Shown: piece by piece, positions 45,940 through 57,200 of the stretch
Layout: every line of letters starts with the position of its first letter
Position numbering within the stretch: position 1 is the first letter of the stretch
Assembly (NCBI GenBank): GCA_021186555.1
Contig: JAJKFL010000005.1
Coordinates: 55,028,635-55,092,634 of the forward strand
Length of the DNA stretch: 64,000 bases
Origin: Reticulitermes speratus
Taxonomy: Eukaryota; Arthropoda; Insecta; Blattodea; Rhinotermitidae
Direction: 5' to 3'
Translations under genes and position numbers: made by a program
The notes under the pieces: generated by a model
Seen by the model: only the letters and a program-made list of their open reading frames with translations
Told to the model about the DNA's origin: nothing
The model's database searches: none

Positions 45940-46575
45940 AATCACTATTAAAAATTTTAATAGTAGTATAACATTAAACCCGACATGTTTCGGTCAGGTA
46001 CCTGACCATCTTCAGGGGTACACTACATTAAAATGCTATGTCCATATGTAAAACACACTTGAAATGTGAGCATATAAGGTCTAGTCATGTATGATATTTT
46101 TATAAAACAGTTTTAAAGTCACTAAAAACTTTTTTAGACGGTCAACACTTGATATTCCGCACTGGTTCCACTTTATATGGCTTTATAACACTGTTTTCGT
46201 ATACTTCTTATGTATGTTCACTTATGCGTCCTGTTTTTTCAACATGACAAACGTCTCGTAAAGAGTGATATATGCTGCACCTTGTTAAGTAGATTTTATG
46301 TGTTTGAAGTCTAGTTTTGTGTCGTTGCGTTATTATTGGCGTACTATCATTTCTTATGCGTGGTTTTGCATTGCTTGTCCTGCGTATTTCCTGTTATGTG
46401 GGCTGTGATTCTTGCGTGTTTAGGAGTGTATCGGTTGCCTGCCTTCGGCTGTCTGTCTACTACAGACAGCCGAAGGCAGGCAACCGATACACCTGACCGA
46501 AACATGTCGGGTTTAATGTAATACTACTATTAAAATTTTTAATAGTGATTGTGTATCTAGTTGGTTCTTGGTTTT
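45940..46575. mobile_element. Fold-back element with hammerhead-like core
   Basis: Outer arms ACTATTAAAAATTTTAATAG and its complement enclose about 480 bp. The left arm, minus sense (46015-45988), has CTGAAGA, T, GGTCAG-GTA-CCTGACC-like stem, GAAACATGTCGGGTTT. The right arm keeps only the second half. A separate palindrome GCCTTCGGCTGTCTGTCTAC and its complement sits at 46440-46480. Confidence 0.8.
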
Positions 46576-46579
46576 TTGA

Positions 46580-47317
46580 TATATACGAGATGCACAATGA
46601 AAACAATATTAAATAAATATTCATTGTTCTTCATATCAAAAAACAAATGTACTGAATTTCTACACATTATTGGTGTTGATGACGGTTTTATTACTTCCTC
46701 CACATGGTGTTTACAAGTGGTGACTTTTACATGGATATAATCTGATTTTATACACTTAATTTGTATCAGCAGTTGATTAAGCATTGAGTGGCTGTCAGTA
46801 CAGAAAACATTAAATGAAGAAATATATATATACACACACACACATATATATAATAATTTTTTTAAGATCCTGCATTTCTGTTTCCCATTCTTAATTTTAA
46901 AACAGTTAAACAACAAGAAGGAAAAAAGTGAATTACAGATCTTGAATCTAGTTACATCTGTTTTTATAGTAATTACAACATATGTCTCACTAATACAGTT
47001 TTCATATCTTAATTGATCACAACAACAAATCACAACTGTAGAATCATTTGGTTTAAGACCAAATGACTACACTGAAGCTAAAACTGGACTTCGACATAGA
47101 TTTCATTACTTAATTATAATCACCTAAAATTAAAAAAAAAAAAAGTATTTTCCATGACTGTTTTTCAAAATCCTCTTGCTTCAAGAACATGAATCTCCTA
47201 AACTGTGGCTCAACTACTCAATCTCATACATCAAGATGATTTCTGTAAAACATTTCATTAACTTAGCCATTTTTAGCTTTGACTGTACTGCTTCCCAGAA
47301 CCTTACTTGGTGTCAAA
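46580..47317. other. Intergenic AT-rich sequence
   Basis: A 158-codon minus-strand frame (46557-47033) lies in AT-rich DNA with an (AC/AT)n run near 46825-46850 and matches nothing I know. Confidence 0.35.
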
Positions 47318-47515
47318 ATCTGTGGTCTTCTGGGTATTTACACGGCATCGTGTGGTAATTATTTACCGACGTTTCCTACTCGGAATCTTGACCCGTGAAG
47401 ATGGGACCGACACGTTGTCCCGAAACGTCGGTAAATAATTACCACACGACGCCGTGTAATTACCCAGAAGACCACAGATATCATTAACATCGCGGCAGAA
47501 GCCTGAAATCAAAGC
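47318..47515. mobile_element. Hairpin element, family H
   Basis: TCTGTGGTCTTCTGGGTATT ... TTACCGACGTTTC ... CCCGAAACGTCGGTAAATAA ... AGAAGACCACAGA, tail ATCGCGGCAGAAGCCTGAAA. Left arm shortened relative to 32753. Confidence 0.9.
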
Positions 47516-47852
47516 TTACTTGGTGTCAAACATGTAGACGCATAAGTCAGACTTTCCTGAGCAGCTGTACAGACTCATTCAAGTCTGAATTGAAATTTCC
47601 AAGATATGAAAGAAAAAGAAAAAAAATTGAAATATGAACCAGGAGAGCAGATTTGTATACAGTCTTTAACTTCCTTCCACTTAATAAAATTTTAATATTT
47701 TGAAATACATCAACAGCTTCAGAAACTTCGATTTGTAAAAACGTAACAGTAGTTAAGTAAGACCACAGTTTGGAAATCCAGACACATAAAATGCGTTTAA
47801 AACAAACTGAGAACCTTACTCCCATACTGTTGACTGTTACAACTGAAAATTT

Positions 47853-47997
47853 GAAATCTGTGGTCTTCTGGGTAATTACACGGCGTCATGTGGTAATTAT
47901 TTAATTATTGTGGTAAATAATTACCACACGACGCCGTGTAATTACCCAGAAGACCACAGATTTCATCAACATCGCGGCGGAAGCCTGAAATCAAACT
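47853..47997. mobile_element. Minimal family H hairpin
   Basis: Two 55-60-bp arms, almost exact complements, joined by a short AT loop (TTAATTATTGTGG); the ribozyme-like middle has been deleted. It lies about 190 bp past the last aldolase exon, beside the poly(A) signal. Confidence 0.92.
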
Positions 47998-48002
47998 GAA
48001 AA

Positions 48003-48008
48003 TTTATT
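48003..48008 (-). promoter_or_regulatory. Candidate polyadenylation signal of aldolase
   Basis: AATAAA on the minus strand, 178 bp past the TAA of the distal aldolase exon. This is the first canonical signal after that stop; position and sense fit, but no transcript evidence is available here. Confidence 0.45.
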
Positions 48009-48185
48009 CCTCTTTGCTGCTCTTATTAATTTCTACACTTATTCAAAACCCATTGCAACTTACTTGAAGATGACTGTCGTTTTTATTGTGTGTTTGAAGC
48101 CAGTTTAACTTGTCCTGATTGGTAAATTCCTGGTCATGCTAGAGAGGATTTTATGTGTCTTCAGACTAAAGCTGTGGACCAGATG

Positions 48186-48281
48186 TTAATAATTGTGATC
48201 TTTGATAAAGAGTCCTTGGTCTGCAGCTTGACCCTGTATGCTGCCTGCCTGGTATTGACCTTTGGCTGCAAATCCATTAGC
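48186..48281 (-). CDS. Ald: Aldolase alternative terminal exon 2 (distal)
   Basis: 96 nt, 31 codons plus TAA. Follows TTTCAG in phase 0, starting [14 protein letters not shown] and ending LFIKDHNY. Exactly the same length and phase as the proximal alternative. The tail carries the catalytic Tyr. A minus-strand AATAAA lies about 180 bp further on. Confidence 0.94.
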   Translation of the reverse strand, partial: ANGFAAKGQYQAGSIQGQAADQGLFIKDHNY

Positions 48282-51200
48282 CTGAAACCATTACAGTATT
48301 ATCATACACAATGAATATTTTTTAATAATGATGATGGTGACCATGATCATCGTCATATCAGATACTATATGATCATCGTCTCATATCAATAGATAAATAC
48401 TATGATCATCGTCATATCAGATACTATATGATCATCGTCATATCAGATAATATATGATCATCGTCATATCAGATAATATATGATCATCGTCATATCAGAT
48501 ATATATGATCATCGTCATATCAGATACTATATGATCATCGTCATATCAGATACTATATGATCATCGTCATATCAGATACTATATGATCATCGTCATATCA
48601 GATACTATATGATCATCGTCATATCAGATACTATATGATCATCGTCATATCAGATACTATATGATCATCGTCATATCAGATACTATATGATCATCGTCAT
48701 ATCAGATACTATATGATCATCGTCATATCAGCTACTATATGATCATCGTCATATCAGATACTATATGATCATCGTCATATCAGATACTATATGATCATCG
48801 TCATATCAGATTACTATATGATCATCGTCATATCAGATACTATATGATCATCGTCATATCAGATACTATATGATCATCGTCATATCAGATACTATATGAT
48901 ATGATCATCTGTCATATCAGATACTATATGATCATCGTCAATCAGATACTATTACACTCATATAGATACTATTCCAAGTGCCCTGTGACAGATCATAATG
49001 TCATTTAAGCCATTTTAGCCCAAAGTGATTCCAATGCAACATTTTAGGTTTTCACATTGATGTTGCTGAAAATTCAAGTCTTCCGGGCTGTGACACTATG
49101 AAAGTTCGAAATCCCGAACACCGAGGTTCACAAACATGGAGGCTACTGTATTTGGTGTGTGTGTCTCGCCTATGTAGTTGGTGTGCTTGTATACTGAAAG
49201 TCCTTACATCAAGTATTTTAAATATACTTACCATACTGGTTCTTTCCCTTTTAACAACAAAAAATATAAAATAATATTAATGTCCTTAGTAACTTAAAAA
49301 TTCTGTAAGCATAATCACAGTCCATAAATCCAATTGGGTAATATCAATCAGCATCATTTATTGTATATCTAAGCCAGTAACACTGCTTAACACTTTCACT
49401 GCCAGGTATTTAAATCCCTGAGGGTGTTAAATTGCCAGGGAGTTATTGAATATAAATTATGAAATATAATTATACATAAAATCATATATAAAATGCATAT
49501 ATTTTTTCTAGTTGTCAGCTAGGGATTAATAAAGATGTAAAATGTGTTTCCTGAAAGAACTTATTGTGTGCGTGGCCTATTTAAGGCAAAAGAGCAGAGT
49601 AAATTTTACATCGACTAAAGTCGATGCTGGCAAATTAAAACGTAAATACTTAAATCAACCGTGGTCGACTTTGGCAGTTAAAGTGTTAAAACTGAATGTT
49701 GTGGTTGACTGGTTGGCATCCCTGCTTCAAATCTTAAGAGGCTGGGGTTCAATTCTGAGCCCAGAGGCTAGCTATTATGTCTGACAGTCAATAATTTTTA
49801 TTTCCTGTAGCCAATTATTAGGGCAGTGCCTTAAATTAGGCTACCATGCTTGATTCTACATCACTTTCAATTTATCATTCATCCTAAAATTTGATGTTAT
49901 GTGAACTGAATGTGTTGTTATATAAACCAGAAAAGAATAAATAAAGATGAACACCGTTTAATGTGAAACTCTTCATTCACTCTAACTGCAACAAGTAAAG
50001 AGGCCCTGAGGCCTAGTCCTTCTTGAGAAGCTAACAGTTCCTCATCTAGTCAAGGAACTCCCTGAATTTTATGGAACCCAAAGGTTCATTACCATATTCA
50101 CAAGAGCCTGCCACTTGCCCTTATCCTGAGCCAGATGAATCCAGTCCATGCCCTCCCATCCTATTCCTTTAAGATACATTTTATATTATCCCCCCCCACA
50201 TATGCCTACGTCTTCAAAATGGTCTCTTTAGTTCACGTTTCCCCACCAAAGCCCTGTATGTATTTCACTTGTGCCCCATTCACGCCACATGCCCCGCCAA
50301 TTTCATTCTCCTTGATTTTATCGTCCAAATAATAATTAGCGAGGAATACAACTTACATGGAGTTTTGCTTACTTTACTGTCTTTTAAACTGCATAAATTA
50401 CGTAGAATTGAATTGAAAGACAGATTTGAATGGGCAGTGGAAGACAACTACAAAGGCCTGTTTTTAACATAAACCAACATTTGCCTGGACTATGAAAAAC
50501 CTCAGGATAATCTCCAAAAATACTGCAGGAATATCCCAAGGTTCAGCTTATTTTTAAATTTATATTATGGTAATATTATTCGGCATTATTCCATAATTTA
50601 TGAGAATAACCTACAAAAATGCAATAACTAGCTTACATGACGATTACCACTCGGACACATAGGACCCCACTTCACTGGACTCCAGCAGCCTCAACCCACG
50701 TCTGGCCTAACTCATAATTATGTATTCATGGTCTGAAATAGCGTTGGTAGTTCCCAATTGTGATTTATGGATCATGTCTTACTAAAGAATATGACATACA
50801 AACCGTGAGTTCTAGAGGAGTAAAGTCAGTGAGAACTAGTGATGATCTAGTAAGAATGATTTTTGACAAAGTTCGAATCAACTGAAGCGATGTTCTTAAC
50901 AGATCCAGCCACATATTTGGCTTGACAAGCCAAACCATTAGCCTGCAAGACACACAGCAACAAGCATGCTTTCAGCAATATACAACAAACATGTGCAGTA
51001 ATGAAAATAATTAGTGCAACATCATGCTATGCAAACAAAGCTAGACAAAATTCAATACAAGAATTACATCACACTCTTCATTATTCAAGGTCAGGTCTAA
51101 TTTGGTACAAAGCTTCTAGTATTTTAGTAGTCTACAGCAGGGATTTTCAAGTTTTGCTAGCAACTATTTTCACAAGCAATACAAAAAGAAATGAAGAAAA

Positions 51201-54200
51201 GAGATTTAAGGTACTTTCAAGTCTTATTCCAGTCCTTGTAACACTCCACATACCCTTAATACACTCATATCAATGAGTAAATACCTTTTATATATCTAAT
51301 AATGGAAGTTCCTTCTACTAAAAACGTGTCATTTTACACCGAGTGTAACATCGAAAACTGACGTGTGAAATAAACCAGTCTATGATGTCAACAGGACACT
51401 GGGTTGAGGTTTGAAATTTAGCAAACAAGGCAAATTCCTCCAATAATTCACCACCGAATAATGGCTACTTTCACGAATTGCTTTAATATGGTAAATACTT
51501 GTGTAAGCATTTAACCACTATGATAAAATTTGAAGGCTTGATGAGGAATATCAAAAAAATTCAAAAAACAGGACCTACTTCCAACAGCACACAAGATTAG
51601 AGAATACATAATTAGAGAATTACACAAGATTAGAGACGTACCACGTTATTTCAGTGTAACATAATGAATGAACTACATATAAACATGTACAAACCATAAT
51701 GGTTAATTTTAAAATATTTAGTGTATCCTGCAATGTAACGCTGCATTTCAAATATGTTCCTTTAAACAAAAATCACCCCCTGAAGATGACAAGAGTAGAA
51801 TTGAAATATGTTGGATGCCTATGTATGAATGTTTTAAATTATATTATAAAAAGGCATTGCTTTGTAGAACCTATATTAGAAGATTTTGGTATTGTTTCAA
51901 ATTTCACCATTATTTGTTCAATAGACACCAACTAATGCACATAAACGTTTTTCACAATAGTTTATTATTAAAATTCCCCTATACGTATTTCGGTGGATTA
52001 AACAACCACACGACACGAACGTCGCGCAGCTCACCCAGTAAACACAGACGACCTCCTTACTGCAAAATAAAACGCACTTACAAAGAACTACAAGGCCAAA
52101 CTGCCACTAATTTTCTTGCTGACTACAAATTATGTAAACATTTTAGCAACTTTTACTCCATTTTATAGTAACTTATTTTACAATACTGTATGAAGTGGAC
52201 AATATCAGACCACTCATATTCTACATATACGAATATAACCACATATGTAATAACTTTAAGGTCTATGCTAAATAATCTTTACGACCCCCTGAAGATGGTG
52301 GTTTAATCCACCGAAATACGTATAGGGGAATTTTAATAATAAACTATTGTGGAAAAAGCTTATGTGCATTAGTTGGTGTTTATTGAACATATCTTAATTG
52401 AAAATGCACGGTAAATACAACGTTAAGTTCACCATTATTTATTTTCACTTAACTTGATGTTTAGCTGATATGATGGAACAGAACGGTCAGCTGACTTCTG
52501 ATGCAGTGGTATACACATTTAGTGTGGTTACCATTAATTACGTAAAGAGCGCAGCTTGTGGTATTACCCTAGTTGCCTGCTCATAATGGCTTTCATATAT
52601 CGTACGTATCTGGCAGCCGTGTGACTCAGGTCGTATATAACTCTGCTTTACAAAGAAACTGACTGACTGACTAACAAATGGTCTGGCACCATAAGCTGGT
52701 TTCATACACACATTGACACAAACGTTTAATGTTACTTTCTCATCTACTATTCATTTTTCAAGTAGAAACTGTCCAAGAGGTTTCACCACCAAAATTTATT
52801 GATATTTACATTTACATTTATTTTCAAACGTTTGCATTAACTTTTTAAAAGCATTTTGATTACAGAAGATAAAGCAATATACTCAGGGGGTTAATCCAAA
52901 GATATAATGCTGCTTTAGAAGTTAAAGCTTACATAAAAATTGTGATCTGACAAATGTACACCCTTTATTATCTGTTATTTAATAAAGTTTATATTAAAAA
53001 CAGTCCAACATGTTTCGAACTATGTTACAGTTCATCCTCAGGGACTCAATTGTTTATTACACCAGCTATATACGTACGGTACTAATTAAAATATATAAGT
53101 TAGTAGATAAAATGTCGCTAACTGTGTTGAGTTAACAGTGACCACAAACTCAACACAGTTAGCGACATTTTATCTACTAATTTATATATTTTAATGAGTA
53201 CCGTACGTCTATAGCTGTGTAATAAACAATTCAGTCCCTGAAGATGAACAAACATAGTTCGAAACATGTTGGACTATTTTTAATATAAACTGTATTAAAT
53301 AACAGATAATGAAGAGTGTACATTTGTCGGAACATGATTTTATGTAATCAAGAAAATGTACGGTACAAATAGCATGAAATTAAAGCTTATTTGTGCAAAA
53401 GTAACGGTAGCAAAGGAAACTGAAATGCATCATATACCGGTGTTGGCAGCGATAAGAAAGAAAGCACTACTTTATACTACTGAAGCTAGAATGCACAGGC
53501 AGTGCAGAAGGAAACCTAATAAAATTAAGTGACTGCACATACAATGACTGCAGACCCAAGGTAATGTGATAACTTATTATATCAGCAAATTGTGGTAATC
53601 ATGTAGCGGTGAACCGGTAACTAAGCCCAGCACTCTGTAGTAATGCAGATCTGAGGTTCTCACAGCGGCGTTGTTGAAGGCACACGTCTTCCGGGATTTG
53701 ACACTGTGTGGTCTGGCTGCTAGAAGCCCGTGTTTTGAAGGATCATAGTGCGTTCATCTTCAGGGTAAGGCAGTCCAAGGAGAATAAACTTCTTGGATTA
53801 GTTGACCCTGAAGATAAGGGCATTAATCCTGTAAAATATCAGGAACTATTTGCCTAAGAACAAAGCGTCACATCCCAGCAGACTTACAGCTTCACTCTGT
53901 AGTATTTACCGTATTTTTCGGCATATAAGACGCACTTTTTTCACCTAAAAATTTGTCTGAAAAATGGAGTGCGTCCTATAAGCCAGTGCGTCTTATACGC
54001 CGAAAAGTAGGGGGAAATTTTGATCTGTCAAAGTCTACTCTATTCGTTTACGTTTGTTTTTGTGGATTTGAGGATGAAGATTAATATCTTTAATGTAACT
54101 TAAAAATATTTTTGCTAATTAGATTATTTGCTATGCATGAATTCCCTGAAAAATCAATGTATTTTTTATTCAATAAATTCATGATAAAATATACTAAAAT

Positions 54201-57200
54201 TATTTTTTCCCCAAAAAAATCTGCATAAAAAATGGGATGCGTCCTATACGCCGGTGCATCTTATACGCCGAGAAATACGTTAAATTATCCCTTTCTAAAA
54301 TATCTTGTCCTTTGACCTTGGTATAGTCTCCCAGGACATATTAATTTTCCCATATCCGAGTGACTGGGACAGAAAGACATGAAAGACCAATACGTACCAA
54401 ACACTGCCTGCTTTGCAAGGACCAAATATTTACAGTCATTATGTGAGCAAGTCCAGCCTCTCTATTCTGCATCATTCAAGCAAGCCTTACCTTTAACACG
54501 ATTGTAAGAGTTATGTGTAAAATGGAAACAGAACACATTACCAGCAGTGCTGAAGGAATATCACTGACCTTGGCTCTCTTGATAAGTTCGTCTTGTGCAG
54601 CCTTCACTTTATCTGGCTTCCCTCCCCAAGCTCGCAGCACTGATGCCTGAACACAGCACACACAAACATTACATAAAATATGCACATAAAAGTGGTTTAA
54701 ATTTTCCTCTAATTTGTTTTTCTGTAACACACTCCCATCATCTCCCAATTCAAATACACAAAACACACACACACACATGCGTGTGCACACACGCGCGCAA
54801 AAGAACAGTACAGTGATTGATTAAAAGCAATTCCTGCTGAAAATTCAAGTCTCTGGGATGTGACAGTGTCGTCGGGTGAGTCTTTCCCCAAAATTTTGAA
54901 ACATCATGGCCCCTTCATCTTCAGGATCAAACAGTCTGAGAAGAAGTCTTCCTGGACTGCATCACATCCTAAAAAACCCGACTCCTCAAAAGATATCCTT
55001 CTCTTTTTGTCATGTAGTTTTGAGAGTTTAGCTTCCAAACGAAATGAAGATTTTTTTTGGACCTTATACCAAACAGAAGAAACATGTTTTTCTTTTTTTC
55101 TATCATTTCATGTTAATAACTCAGATTATTCCACAACTGTCGAAGTACTTTGCAGGGATACATTTGACCTCAACTTCTTCTATCTGGTGACATAGACCCA
55201 CTGCAGACCTCCCAATTTTCATAGCACAAAAGCTGATCAAGGGTTATGAGAAATATGCATGTACTTTTTGTAGGTAGAATCTGAATGCACATATCAGGGC
55301 TTGAGACTTCAAAGCAAAATGCTGAAATTTCCATGGCCATTGCAGATAATCTTCAACATTGAAGCAAGCTGATTGTTGAAAATACAGTAGAACACGGATA
55401 AGAAGTTTTCCCCCTGTAAGAAGTCTGATTTTTAAAGTCCCAAAATTCTATTGCTTTTAATAAGTCTTCCCGCTTAAGAAGTCCCAAATCCTCTGGTCCC
55501 TTGAAAGACTTCTTAACAGGGTTCTACTGTACTGTATAGTCTCAATGTTCGTCATTAATTGTAGCCAATAAAACTGTCATGAACACTGAATCACAAACAT
55601 CAGAACCCATTTTTAATGTAACATGCCCATTTGGTTTCAATACCTCATCAAATATCAGTAACAGATATATAAAATAACCTCGAAAAGCATAAAAAGTATT
55701 AAGACTGTTTTAAATTAAAATACAAACACTTTTTGAAAGCGTAAAATACGTTAAATGATTGAAGGAAAGTCTCATTCCATAAGGCACAAAGGCACTCAAA
55801 GTCATTTCATGAAAGATGGAGCCTGAAGATGAGAGTGATCTATGCCAGCGGTATTCAACCTTTTTTGTTCGCGTACCCCCACATATAATTTCTCTACAAC
55901 TTTGTACCCCATAGTTGCTGGTGCATAATTCAAGTTATACACAGTCTAAAATCTACATCTAAAATAAATAAATTTCATCCAAAATAATGTATTAAATAAT
56001 AAGCTTTAAATGACAAAAGGAGAGTCAAGCTATTAAATAACAAATATATTATTGTCTATCATATAAAAATTAATAAAGGAACAAAGGTATTTTAGCAAAG
56101 CAAAATTATATGCACTATGTGGAATAAAATGAAACTAGCCGCCAGATAAGAATCGCATAAAGGAGAGAGAGAGAGAAAGAAAAAAATGGTGCTCCCAAAT
56201 CACATGTCCTTACGTCCGGGTCTGTTGTGGCTAACCCTAAATCTGGCCCTCATTATTCAGTGTTTAACATGAAATAATATTTTCATTTTTTTTTTAATTT
56301 TACTTACCCCCTAAGATGTCTTCATGTACCCCTGGGGGACGTGTACCCCAGGTTGAATACTACTGATTTATGCAATAGCTGGAGAGTGAGGGAAGCTGCC
56401 TTGACAGACATGTGACCTCATTCCGATCCGTTAGAGTCAGTCTTGCAAGGCGGAAAAAATGGTATAAAAATGGGTGATCGCGAACATCGAGGTTCACCCA
56501 CATCAGAACTCTGCTGTATTAGATAACTAGTACATAGTATCACGTACCAACCAAGAAATGACATTATAAAGTACCATGATAGTTTGAAGACATCAAACAA
56601 CGTCTGGTTAGAACGTCTCCAGGCACAACCTAAATGTTCAGTCTATCTCTGCAATGTCCTCAAACTGATGATCTGCGTAACCCACACACGTGTACTGTCG
56701 TACGTAGAACCCTCTTGAGGGCATACCTGCAAGGCACGTCCATAGCTGAAGGTGAGGGGCCAGGGTTTCTTGCCAGTGTACTTGTTGATAGCATCAAGGT
56801 TGATAGAAGCTTCCTCCTCGGACTGTCCGCCAGACAGAAACGTAACGCCTGAAATATGGACATAATGTAATGAGCTCTGGCTAGATGAAAATACAGGATA
56901 CCAAACTGAAGAGTACGTATGAGCATAAATACACTACACTGAATTTAAGAGTAAATTGCACTACAAGCCGGAAGGTCGCGGGTTCAATTCCCGATGGTGT
57001 CATTGGAATTTATCATTGACATAATCCTTCCGGTCGCACTGTGGCCCTGGGGTCGACTCAGCCTCTAACAGAAATGAGTACCAGGTATATTTCCTGGGGG
57101 GGTAAAGGCGGCCGGTGCGTAGGGCTGATAACCTTACCACCTTCATGTGCCGATTGTCTAGAAATATGGGAGCCTCAACCTCCTGGAACCCCAAGGGCCT

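Noticed and set aside
46557-47033. 158-codon minus-strand gene
   Set aside because: AT-rich low-complexity composition, no homology recognised, overlaps an inverted-repeat element end.
50455-50480. Third aldolase terminal exon
   Set aside because: AG/GCAAATGTTGGTTTATGTTAA has a suitable start but stops after six codons.
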